64,000 nucleotides of DNA from Tremella fuciformis (Eukaryota; Basidiomycota; Tremellomycetes; Tremellales; Tremellaceae), in the NCBI GenBank assembly GCA_032768795.1, contig CP136493.1, positions 1,798,001-1,862,000 on the forward strand, in the 5' to 3' direction. Positions 11,101-22,137 of the stretch are shown here, one piece after another (within the stretch, counting starts at the first letter, position 1; each line of letters starts with the position of its first letter). A program made the position numbers and the translations under genes. Below the pieces are notes generated by a model. That model saw nothing but the letters and a program-made list of their open reading frames with translations, did no database searches and had not been told where the DNA came from.

Positions 11101-14100
11101 TCAACAAGCTCTCCATATGTCCTGCCTAACCTCGAAGATGCACTCTTTGAGTGTGGCCCGTTCTTGTTCGCCTGACCAGCTCGACCTGCCCTCTGCCCAG
11201 AGCACAGCCATGCAGTGCACCCAAAGTGCTCTCCTTAGATTGACTCCCTCGGAAGGCGCTAGTCCCAGGCGACGATTCTGCTCTGAATCATCCAGATTTT
11301 GTCGACAAGGCTTGAGACCTTGAGCTAAACAGACGGCGGCTGTTGCGGCCAGTGGCCCGCAATTGTAGGAATCCTCTTGCTCGAACCAGCCGATCGCTTC
11401 GCGCCAAGTCGATGTGTTAGGGCAGATAATCCAACCTCGATTGGTATCCTCGTCCACCAGACAGCGCTGAAGCTCCCATTCGAGACGTCGATCGAGTTGA
11501 TCGCGCCAGAGAGAGTATAAGTGCGGATGATCCAATGCGCCCCCTTTCCCGTCGTAGAACACCAAGAGGCGTTGCTCGCCAAAGATCGCCAATGTGCAAA
11601 AATGCAAGTTCGGCGCCGCGCTGATAGGAATGAAAGTAACTTTCTTCCTCCAAGCTGCCGTCGGTCCTAGCACTTCCAAGGGGTAGCGATTCTGTGCGAT
11701 CGCCAGTCGACCCATCGGGCGATCGATTAGGTCTGCCATGGCGTGTTCGCCCCGCCACGCAGGGGATCGCAGAGATGCGGAGATCGCTACATCGACGCTT
11801 TGACACAGATCGCTAATCAGCCAATTGGTCCACCACCTTGTCTGTTCCGAGAAATATCTCATGGTGTCATCTGTGTCCATTCCGAAGGTCCGTCCGAACG
11901 TTGTCATTCCCGCGATCACGTTTCCCGACTTGCGCTGTCGCTCCAATTCGCTTTGACCTACTGCGAACAAATCGAAGGTAACATCGGGCAAGACCGGCAC
12001 AATGGAGACGAGGGGTCGCACGTCTGCCCAAACTATCTTCTGGTAGCGGACCAACGCCTCTGCCTCAAGAGCGTGTTGTTCTTCAAGTTTTACGGCTAGC
12101 ACGGCATAATCAAACTCCACCAGTGGCGGGGCGTTTGTTTTGACCAACACAACCTCGGGCGATTCTGACACTTTGTTGAGGGACCTGGACACCGCCTGGG
12201 ACCGTTGTTTTACCCTCTTCGACCGAGCAGCCGCGCCAGCCATCAGGCTAGGAGATGGCGGTGGGGGTACGACACGTTCGCTGAGGCCTTTTGGGTGTGA
12301 GAGTGCAGTTCTTGCCATAGCTGCTTGTTGCAGGTTTCGATTCGAGATCGCGGCGACTATGGGATTGATCTTGTCCTCTGCTGGCTTGACTGTTGACAAG
12401 GACGAAACCGCGATTCGTGGTACGGCTCGTTCGTAGACAAGGTAAATTGGTAGGAACGGTCCTCTAAAGGCGTCTTGCACGCCACTGAGCCTGGTCGCTC
12501 TATGATCGCTGAGTCTCCACCAATTTCCCTCGTGCCGCAAGATCAGACAATAATGCCCCGCACTCGTGTCCACGCCCGATCGAACAATCACGTACGATAA
12601 ACTATATCGTACATTTGAGGTCGCTCCCGAATTCGAGTAGAAGAGTGGAATGTCAACCTCATGTTCGATCGTGAAAGATAGCGATCGCTGAGCCTCGTCG
12701 GTCTCGAAGGCCTTCATTGGATATTGAGGATGAATTGCGAACAGATCGCCAAGCTGCGAATAGGCGATCACGGACTTCAGAAGATCATGGTGCCCGCAGC
12801 TCCCACAAGCCAAGGCAAGTGGCGGGAGGGCGTGTACACCCTCAATGGAGTGGCGCACGAGGCCAGTCACACTGCGATCGAACAGTGAATCGTTCGCCGG
12901 GTACGCGGTCTGGCTGATGCCATGAATACTGGTGCAGTCCTGTGATGGCAGATGAGATTCGCATGCCCGACACTGGAAGCGAACTGCAGAAACGTGCTCA
13001 AATGCCAGCCGATAGCTGTGATCGCCGACCAAGGTATCCATGTGTTGGACTAGTTTTTCGAGAAACTCAACTGGATCGTGTTGGTTTGACGAGTGGTCAT
13101 CGATCAGATCGGCATCTGATCATCAGACTTGAGCCGTGACGGCTTCGAATAACTCACTCATGAGACGTTCTTGAAGGCCCATGAGTGTTACAGCTGCACC
13201 GTTCTGGATCGCCTCTCTTGCTTGCAAAATGTACGGGAAAACGGCACCGGCTGGATTTTCCGTCTGAAGAAGTTTTGCGCGATTCGCGGAGTCCAGGCTA
13301 TCGAGCGCCGCCAGACGCGACCACATTCCCAGGATACACAGGGCAAAGCAGTCCGTTGATGGATTCAAGAATCCCGTGGGAGGCAATTGTGGGGTCAATT
13401 TTCCCGGTCGCGGAGTCAAGCTTGATCGCTGTGCCTTCTGGTGGGTTGGAAGCTTGTGGGTTCGCGATATGACGTGAGGAGCAGGACCAGATACTCGAGA
13501 CGCTTCACCGGACCCCTTTTCTGCATGATCGCTCGCCCGAGCGCCAATTCCCCGGGAGACAGATTGGGCCAGGTCTTCCGCCTGGTCGCTGATCGCGAGC
13601 ACGGGTTTATGGGGTACCTCAGTTGTTGCAAAGGGCTTGAGCAGCTGAGTCGAAGGTTGATGTCGTCTTGCGATCGGCCCAACAGACCACGATCCATCGA
13701 GATCGGTCTCAAGCAGTCCATTCTCGGCGTTTGTGTATGTCCAATCAAAGTTGCCCAGAACCTCGTCAATCTCTCGCTTTGTCTCAGCGCCCGAGACGAA
13801 CGCAGAGTCATCCCCAGTCCCCTTACCCGCCTGTCCGGCCAATGAGCGCATGTAGCGTTGTATCTTGGCGGAGGAATTGAAGGACTTCTGCTCGTAGGTG
13901 GTAATGTCATTTGCCGTTTCGAATGCGGCCATTGCCCAGAGATGTTCGCAGCGTTTTCCGGTTTGTTCGAATGCAGTGCAAGAGCAAAATTGTCGGGCAT
14001 CGCACTCAGAGTTGCCGTTCGCACCTTGGAGGGGTGCTTCCGAGGCGATCCACCATCCGCAGTACTGAATCTCTTTACCCGTATCTCCAGCGATCGAGAA

Positions 14101-16695
14101 GACCGGGTTCGCGCGCCCTCGGTATGCCAATGGAACCTCATTTTGGTCAAGGCGAAGGACGCGATCGGCCTCCCAAGCATTGAATCCGGCGAACAGTTGT
14201 CGAACAAGCTTCGGATCAGGTCGCGATCGTTCCAGCCAGTTATGTCTATAAAAGGGGAAGTAGATCTGAAGCAAAACCATGATGAGGCGGTCGATTCTGT
14301 AGATCAGTCGCGGCGCACCAGGCTGAAATTTTACGCACGGTTTGTTCATCCTGCACAGCAGGAACACGGCGTCGAACGTCTTGAATAAAGCCTCCGCATA
14401 GTTGTTCGTTGACCACGGCCCGTCTCTGGTGATGTGCCCCGGCATTCCATAGTCCACGGCATGATCCCTCCAGTGATCGCTAAACCACGTTCGCAGCAAA
14501 TAGGAGGAGATGAACTCCCAAAAAGCTTCTCCTTGCCGGCCACCGCCCACCACGCCGCGCATATCATTTTCGAAGTCTTTCCAGTATTGGTCCCATTGCG
14601 ATCGATAGGGACATCTTTGGAGTCGGCGAATGAGGCGGAGAGCGGTCTCTGTATGGGTGTCGGAGATGGGGGTCGGCCCAAAATGCCCTCGCAACACTGC
14701 CCTGCAAGACTGCATCAGGTGAAACTGGCAAACTCTGATGCAACAGCCTGGGAATACTGTCAAGATCGCTCGCCGCTCGGCCCCGCTCGCATCGATCATG
14801 AACATGGCGGGCTTGAAGCCCTCCTGTACAATTGCGCGGCAGTTGTTCATAAGGTCTTCGTGGAACTGCGGAAGGCAAATTGGTTTGCGTTCGCCGTTTG
14901 CGATCGCCTTTGCTAGCTTGACAATTGCCTCCTTCAAGACACGCAGGAATGCCGTGTAATCCTCACCTCTGATCCGAGTATGCACGTTCGCCGCGACTAG
15001 ATGGTCAATTGACGTGCTTGACTGTTCGCATAGGACTTGCCTGGGGTCATCCGGTGAGTGTCTCCCAACGTAGACACCATTGTCAATGGAGCCTTGAGGG
15101 AGTTCTTGTTCTTATGCGACGTGTCTAGAAACAGTCCCCGAACCGGGCCGTGAAGGATCGCGGCTTCCAAAGCATGCTGAGGAGCAATGATACACGAGAA
15201 GTCATCATCGAGGCTCTGAGGCATCGCGGCCCGTCCCTCAATCTCAGCAAATCGCAAGCTGCAAGTAAGCATCAGGTTCATTATGGAGAGACTCACTGAA
15301 TGATATCACTGTGATGGATTTCCTGTAGCATGGCGATCGCGGCAACAGGGTCCGCGTGCAGCCTCTGGCGACGCAATGCGGTGCGAACAGAGGACTCATA
15401 CACGCGATTCGAGGCAGGCAGGCGGTGGGGTGCTTCTCGCTGCAGAAACTGCAGATGCTCATCGGCCTCTATCATGTTCGATTGGAACCCTGAAACTGTC
15501 AACTGGTTCGCTTGCCATGAGAAATCAAACGCACGTATTCGCAGCTGAGTCGGCGTTGTTCCGATTTGACTCGCCAGTCGTTGTAGAAGATTGCGAACGT
15601 AACCCGAAACTCGCAGACAGGAGAGTGACCATGGTCTCCGGTGACATGTCGGTAAGGTGATCCGACAAACACCTCTCTGGACGTCTCGTACTGTCATTCG
15701 CACCTTCGATCAGCTGATCGCCCCGTCTTCTTGCTGATCGCTTACCACCAACACCTGCCCGCATTGCTCGTTCGACTCCGCAGTTTGCAATGGACTCGCA
15801 AGACGACGCCTCTTCCTGTGTCGATCCTCCTCATGAGAGGTCCCCACTCTCCGCTCGTCCACTTCATCAGTCGTCACGGGGATCATGCGATTGAAGAACT
15901 GCCTTGCTTTCACATAGGTGACAAACTCCTCAGTTCCGATCGAGCGCGATTGGGCTTTCTCGCCAGGGCAAGCCTCGTCACAGGCTCGCGAACACTTGAA
16001 TATCGACCGCCAGACAAGCCGATCTGGCTCTAATCCTGTGCTATTAGGTATGGAGAGATGGAATCGCCTTGATCGAATGTCTGCCGGAATGTATCCAGGA
16101 GGATCTATCGGTCGCACCTCGACACAAGCCGAGTATGTTTGCTGATAGATCTCCCAATCGTGTTCCTGCAAGCTTAGGCAATTGTTGACCATTATTAGAG
16201 CTGATGACCCACGAGAGCGTCGAAGACCTTGGGAAGATCCAAGAGAGCTACTTCCTGCTCGAAATAGGAAGGTGTCTCATGCAGACGATCGTACAGGGAG
16301 ACATGAAGCGCGTGTAGCTTGCGATCGAGCCCGGGGATGTCGACCAGGGGCTGTGTCACATACATGACTCGCTCACAAGCTGGCGCAAGCTTATCGATCA
16401 GAGCCCGAGTCCTTCTACCAGCTGATCGCGCTGAACATGGTGACCAAGGCGCGTCCGACTGCTGTGTCGCATGCGACCGATAGGAAGGTGGGACGCTGGA
16501 ACCCTCAGAATGCTGGCTCGGAGTGACAGCTGCTGCTACGGGAGGGGTCGCCGGAGGAGGGTCAAAGAGCTCATTGGGCCTCTTTTTTGGCCCGTTAACA
16601 TAGGCCTTCCGGGGACGCCCTGGGCCTCGACGAGGTGCTTGTGGCACGACACCGCCTGCGATCGCCAGGGCTATAGGCTTCTTGTCGTGAGTCAT
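11101..16695 (-). CDS. MULE-1 gene B: AT-hook / MULE transposase / SWIM / USP-like / Ulp1-like fusion protein, spliced
   Basis: Transposase of the element, roughly 1,700 residues. Order from the N-terminus: an AT-hook (RRGPGRPRKAY); a Cys-containing domain (WRSIFKCSRACDEAC); the DDE transposase core with Asp in GLFLDTSHKNKNS, Asp in MFMIDASGAERRA, the CQFHLMQ motif and Glu in STNNYAEALFK; a SWIM zinc motif (FCSCTAFEQTGKRCEHL). Next comes a USP-like peptidase: Cys box FLNPSTDCFALCIL, then after a 45-nt intron (GTGAGT...ATCAG near 13115-13160) SNQHDPVEFLEKL, a CxxC pair (FQCRAC, CGSCGHH) and His box SAGHYCLILR. Last is an Ulp1-like peptidase: His in NLHFCTLAIF, Asp in LLVFYDG, Gln-Cys in EQEDSYNCGPL. 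Without that intron the frame stops at 13123; splicing joins both halves of the USP domain, which is why I merge them. Fusion of transposase, deubiquitinase-like and SUMO-protease-like domains is unusual. Confidence 0.85.
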
Positions 16696-16939
16696 TATGC
16701 GCGAGAGGTGTGAGCATGAACATAACACTGCATCTGTACTTTGTTTGTGTCTATGTCTAGGTTCGCCCTCAATCCTGCTCTGAGTCAAAGTCAGGGTTCA
16801 GCGTTGAATGATAGATGGTGACTCAAGTCGGTGCGATCAGGGTTGAAAATTTTTTGGGGCCAGCGAACAGCCAGATGAGTGCTTCTGACGTACTCTGAGA
16901 GGACTAGCTGCAGTGCAGAGAGCCAATCGCTGCCATATA

Positions 16940-17065
16940 ACAAGAGTTGCGGGCTATATGTATGCGATCAGGGGACTGATGCACGGACTTGAGGGGTAAA
17001 TGAGGAGCCCCACTGAAAGAAGTTGCGGGATAAATGGAGGAAATTGCCGGAAAAATTATACACGC
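16940..17065 (-). repeat. MULE-1 right terminal inverted repeat
   Basis: Reverse complement of the left end; blocks AGCCCCACTGAAAGAA, GTTGCGGGATAAATGG and AAATTGCCGG are shared. The stretch 16696-16939 inside it is the gene B1 upstream region and carries a GCGATC site at about 16832; no gene is seen there. Confidence 0.88.
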
Positions 17066-17075
17066 CGTGCTGAAG
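17066..17075. repeat. Target site duplication, right copy (MULE-1)
   Basis: CGTGCTGAAG, identical to 7701-7710. Confidence 0.85.
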
Positions 17076-17300
17076 TGTCATGACGATACGATCAAGGTGC
17101 AACCTTTTGTTCGTTATTCCTGCATCAGTCGCCCCAAGCACAGCTATCACCGAGTGAGAGGGGCCAGGTCGACTGCGAGGGGTCGAGGGGTCCAACAACC
17201 GTGCTGAGCTGGAAGGAAATCGTCGAGCGCCCCTGTGTCCGGTCCATACCTGGCAAGGCAGCTTGAACCTTGCACTTTACCCTCTTGCCCGCCTTCAAGC

Positions 17301-20300
17301 ATGATCCCTCGCGCAACGCCCGCCGGGCCCTCAATGGTCAAGCGGCCTTCAGCCTACGACCTCTTCGACTCGCCCGCTCGCAATGCATGGCTGGACGGGC
17401 TTGTCCTAAAGATCCAACGGGGCCTGCACCCAGATGACTCGCCCGGTCCGTCCAGATCCCCTTCGCCCATCGAGTATCGCGATGCAACGCCTTCATCGGC
17501 TGTGCTCGAGGATGAGCCTGATGCAGACGTTGATGTGGATGATGGTGGGTGCTGTGAGTACGGAGAGCCGCTTGCTGACGCTTTGCAGATGCAGTGTTCG
17601 GTGCATTGCCAAACGGAAGTTTTGGTCGACGAGCACTGGACGACATTGACGCTCCTTCGGAGGAGGCGGACGACCTGAGCGAGGGGGATGAGGAGTTCTC
17701 CGGGCAGTCTGCTAGTGACGGCGACGATGGGGAGGAAGATGGCGACGAGGAAGACGAGACAGCGCCTGCGGTGACGACGCGACATGAGGGCGACGAGGTC
17801 TACTATGTGGGCGACACGGATGAAGATGAGGACTCAACGGAAGAGGACCAGGTGATCGATTACGATGATCAGGATGAAGACGAGGAGGAGGAAGAAGAGG
17901 AAGAGGAAGAGGAAGCGGAGGAGGAAGAGGAAGCGGAGGAGGAAGAGGAGGCGGCAAACGACGACGACGACGAAGAGGATGAGCCGGATGAGAGTGCGGC
18001 GGACGGGCTAGAAAGTCGGGACGAGGGAGGATATGCCGAAGATGTCTCAAGACTAGCGGCACCAGAGCAAACCGGGGACGAGATACCGGCTTTCATCGAC
18101 CCTCAACTCGAGCAATACGTCGCATCTGATATGGCCACCGACGAGTATGTGTACTTCGCAGACGACCACGCCGAGATCGACAGGCAATACGCCGAGCCCA
18201 CCGGAGAGGCGCCTGAACAATATCCACTCTTCTCTAGCGCCGACCCAACGCCGTCTTTCTTCCAAGCCGAAGTCCCTCAAGAAGTCAACGACGAGCGGAC
18301 TCCTTCACCGGCACCGACACCTTTCGCAGAGTCAATCTATCCTCCCTTGCCAAATCACGAACAGGCGATCAGCCAACCCTTGCCCTCGGTCATGTTCGAT
18401 CCGATATATCCCGCCCTTCCTCCAGCCCCAGACGACCTGCTACTGGATCCCAGTGTGTCAGGACCCATGCAGGCGGAGCTTGCATTTGACGACCGATTGA
18501 TCGACCCGCATCTGCTCACACAGATCGCACAAGAGGCCGCGGACGCTTTGGCCGAGCCAGTGTCGCACCCAGATGCCCTGGAAGCCGCCTTGAGAGTCAC
18601 GGATGCAATCCTTGGGGAGTCCAACGAGGATGCCCTGGAAGAGTCGGACGGCATCCCATCGCTCACTGGCGCACACGAATTGTCTCAGCCGTCGGACAGC
18701 CCACTCATCGGCGAGGTACTGGATGACATGCCTTCCGAGGAGCCTGTGGTCCCGAATGACATCTATACGCTCGATCCGGCAACGCCATTGGACACAGAAG
18801 GAGCAATCCAATTTGTCGTGGAAGCGGAGACCTCAGGAGATGAGCTAAGAGAGAAGCTTGATGAAGCCGAAGAAGAGGATGCGGGGGCCCAAGATGGGGA
18901 GCAAGAAGGGGATCAAGAGGTTTTGATGCCCGAGACCGTGGAGTCACCTGGGGACGAAGACACAGGTATGTATCTCCTTCGGGCTCCACTCGTGCTGACT
19001 CTTACAGCAGCCTACTTCGAGACCGACCCAATGCGATCGGACTCCCAAGTGCCCGAGATCATCGAGCTTGTCGATTCATCAGATGATGACGAGGCTAGTG
19101 CAGACGAGGATGGGGATCAGTCGGACCGAAGCCGAGAATCCAGCGCCGGGACAGACTCCAGTGTGCCAGAGGAGGAGGCGCACCCACCAGAGCCAACTCC
19201 CCCGCCTCGAGTGGCCATATCGCCTCCCAAGCAGAGCGATGTAGAAATGGAAGGCATTGAAGAGGAAGCGCAGCAAGAGCCTGGCGAAGACGACCGGCTG
19301 GACATCAGTGCGGGCGTCGATACGCCAACGCCATCAGCACCGACGGCTGACATCACGGCCCCCTTCGTCGCGGACCCGGACGAGGCTGTCAGTCCATCGG
19401 CTGATGCTCTATCAGCCCAGATCCTTGTGGAGTTTGCGGACGAAATAACATATGATCCAGCCTCGACAGTCCAGGACGTTGCTGTACAGGAGGTAGTCGA
19501 GACCACGGACGAATCCGAAGAAACTCCATCGCCGGTGCACATCGATAACTCTGTCGATGGACCCAGAGGCCCGAGTGAAGTTGAAGATATTCCGATCGAA
19601 GAAGGTGCAGAATCTTCCTCGCCCATCGAGTCACGCTCCGACGTCGAGCTCGAGACCACCGACTTACCTGCACCAATAACCAAGGAGATAGCTTTGGAAA
19701 CTTCCGTGGCGGATATTGGCGACAAGCTCCCAGACCCCTACTTGCCGCCTCCAGATACCGAACAAACAATCCCGCTCAGTCCTCATCCCCGACCAGAGGG
19801 AAGATCGGTGTCGCCTTCTCTGGTTGTAGAGCCACCAGCTCAGCAAGAGGAGATCTCGGCGCTCCCGAGTGCAATCCCCACGCGAGCCGATACTCCTACG
19901 GTCATGCCGAACCCCTACGAAGCCCCGGCAGACGCCTTCCTGACAGGGCCCATCTCCCCGCACGATCTGCAACCAAGCGGCTCTAAATCACCTTCTCTCG
20001 TTGTCGAGCCCCCGGCCCATAACCCGGATCCTGCGACTGTCACCGTCGAGCCATCTCTAGAATCAGTGGAGCAGACACCGTCTCCTCTACTCGAGTCCAC
20101 AGATGATCGACAACTTGGATCCACCCCTCCTCCAAGGCCGAAAGAGTCTGCTGCGTCGCCTCTGTCGGAGCCTAAATTGCCGGATAACGTCGAGTTGGAC
20201 GAAGCACAGTCGGTGTTCCGTGAGGACGACTTGAAGCCTTCGGCCGACGTCGACCCTTCTGGCGATTTACCTCGAACGCCAACATTTGCTGATCGACCGG

Positions 20301-21997
20301 TAGATGAAGAGTACCCAGTGGCAGGCGAACCCGTCACCGTCCTTGATGAGTCATCTTCACAAGTCGGACGTGACGAAGAGGAGGAGCCAGCAGTTCCCAG
20401 TGTCGGAGCTGAAGAGGAAATCCCCGCTCCAGATTTGGAGACTGCACCGGCTGTGGAAACCGCTTCTGAGCTGGCGGCTGCGGGCGATGTTGCCGACAAT
20501 GCCCCCAGTCCGGTTGAAGACCGTGAACGGGATGCTTCGGCCTCACTGGTGGACTTTTCAGAAACCATTGTGGCTCGAGAACTTCAGGAAGAGCCTCTTC
20601 TACGCCATCACCACGGCGAAGATTCGTTCCGAGATGCCCCAGCTGAGACGACTCGAACGACTAGGCACCGACGTGGGCGATCCTCCATCAACACAATCAC
20701 GCATCTGCCCCTCACTCGATCTCAGTGTACCTACGAAAGGCTCCCCCTACGCGAAGGCGATCTTTCTGCTGTTGTTCTCGCACCGCAATGCGTGACGGCA
20801 GACGCGGAGAAGCTTCAGGAAGAAGGGATCTCAACGGATGGGACTCCGACCCGCGAGCAGGAGTCTCTTGCTCATTCACAACGAATCACAGTGGACGACC
20901 CGCGAATCCACCCTTCACTGCTGGCTCAGCTCCATCGTCTTGTGGGAACCAAGATGGTCAATGACGGCCACATATACTTGCTTGAAGCCCCGGTCGGATC
21001 GAGAGCGGAAGATGTCGAGGAAGAGACCGATATCATCAGAACGCCGACGGCTGCAAGGCGCTCGATGACTCCTCGACGGCCTCGCCGAAGCACCGTGTCG
21101 ACCGCTGAGCCTGAGGACCGTGATGTCGCGATCAAGATTGAGACCAAAGTGGAAGGGATCAGGGAACCGTCCCCAGCGGCCGAGGTGTCCCCGTCCATCC
21201 TCAAAGGCAGACGAAGCCAGCGACTGTCAGCCTCTGTGGAACCCGCCAGCCCGATGGTCACTCGATTACGGACCCGGCAGGCCGAGGCTGCATCCCAGCA
21301 GCACGAGGATGCCGAACCAGTCAGCCCGCAGCTATCCCAGACTGTACTCCCTGGATCTCTCACTCGTCGATCCGTCTCCATCGCTGTCCCGGAAGACGAC
21401 GAGACCGAGGCACCTGCTCCCACAGAGCCGGGACCCAGCACCCGTACAAGGTCTCAGAAACGCAAACATGAGCGCGAAGACTCGCTTGTGCCTGCGGAAG
21501 CCGCCGAAGCCGCCCCGTCGGCGGACGAGGGATCAATCGCTGATCCCGCCGAAATCGTCGCGGCCGATCAATCAGGCAGCGGCAAGAAGAAGAAGCGCAA
21601 GCTGGTGACAGACAGGAGTTTCATTCCCAAGTCAGACGAGGAAGATGCCCTCGGCGAAGATGTCCAGCTGTCGGTGACGTCCAGCGCGAGGAAGCGGAAG
21701 AGCAGGGCGTCGGCCACATCAGGTCGGGATGGGCCAGCAGGGAAGGAGCCGAAAGACGACGTGGAAGAAGATGCGGCTGTAACCGATGAGTCGCCCAGTG
21801 TGCGCAAGACCAGGAGCATGAGCAAGAAACAACCGCCTCCAGACGGTGACGCCCAAGCGGAGAAAGACGAGCCGGAGCCCATGGACGTGGACGTGAACGT
21901 GCAAGTCAAAGTACAAGAAGAGACAAAGGCATTGCCAGCGCCAGCACCATCGGCCAAGAAGAGGCGGTGGGGCTGGAACCCTTTCGGGCGCAAATGA
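17301..21997 (+). CDS. Very large acidic, low-complexity protein with basic C-terminus (unknown function)
   Basis: Not recognised. About 1,540 residues after splicing. A short conserved-looking N-terminus (SAYDLFDSPARNAWLDGLVLK) precedes an intron with donor near 17547; exon 2 starts at 17589. Then come a run of about 45 nearly continuous Glu/Asp residues (17875-17990) and about 1,000 residues rich in Glu, Asp, Pro and Ser. The phrase SPSLVVEPPA appears twice. The last 200 residues turn basic, with KKKKRKL, KRKSRAS and AKKRRWGWNPFGRK as likely nuclear localisation signals. The 42-nt stretch beginning GTATGT at about 18966 is in frame but encodes hydrophobic residues unlike its surroundings, so I treat it as an intron. 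Codons before 17301 in this frame start only with GTG, so ATG 17301 is preferred. Probably a nuclear protein (inference). Confidence 0.7.
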
Positions 21998-22137
21998 TGC
22001 ATCGGCAGTAACTCGCCTCTAACCAGCATGCACAACTTGAAATGTGAATAGTCTACTTTACATTCATCGTACATACAGAAGACCCCCCGAAACAGTCTGG
22101 TATATCACCGATGATGCGCACAATCAGATAAGATACA

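Larger units (their letters stand above)
7711..17065. mobile_element. MULE-1: complete Mutator-like transposon with transposase-USP-Ulp1 gene and accessory gene
   Basis: A 9,355 bp element flanked by a 10-bp target duplication, with inverted ends of about 120 bp. It encodes two convergent genes: accessory gene A1 (8266-10877, +) and transposase-protease gene B1 (11101-16695, -), with 223 nt between their stops. The whole element is dense in GATCGC/GCGATC, about 75 sites by my count, roughly one per 125 bp against about one per kb outside. The intact target duplication, open reading frames and catalytic residues suggest recent insertion. It lies between IPI3 and the gene at 17301, which point away from each other. 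Gene order and protein content match MULE-2 at 27130-35992, but TIR and motif differ, so the two are separate families of one superfamily. Confidence 0.92.

Noticed and set aside
11101..13041. Separate protease gene starting at MDTLVGDH
   Set aside because: The sequence upstream of that Met encodes the conserved QHD/EFL box of the same USP-like domain, and a good intron links it to the transposase frame.
8700..16700. GCGATCGC repeats as the cyanobacterial HIP1 motif, i.e. bacterial contamination
   Set aside because: The motif is confined to a TIR-bounded, target-duplicated element with spliced genes, between fungal housekeeping genes.
17235..17300. N-terminal extension of the acidic protein
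   Set aside because: The upstream in-frame start is GTG; no ATG occurs before 17301 in that frame.
17594..18096. Long antisense open frames opposite the Glu-rich tract
   Set aside because: They are mirror products of the repetitive GAG/GAA tract (poly-Ser or poly-Pro/Leu), with no family support.
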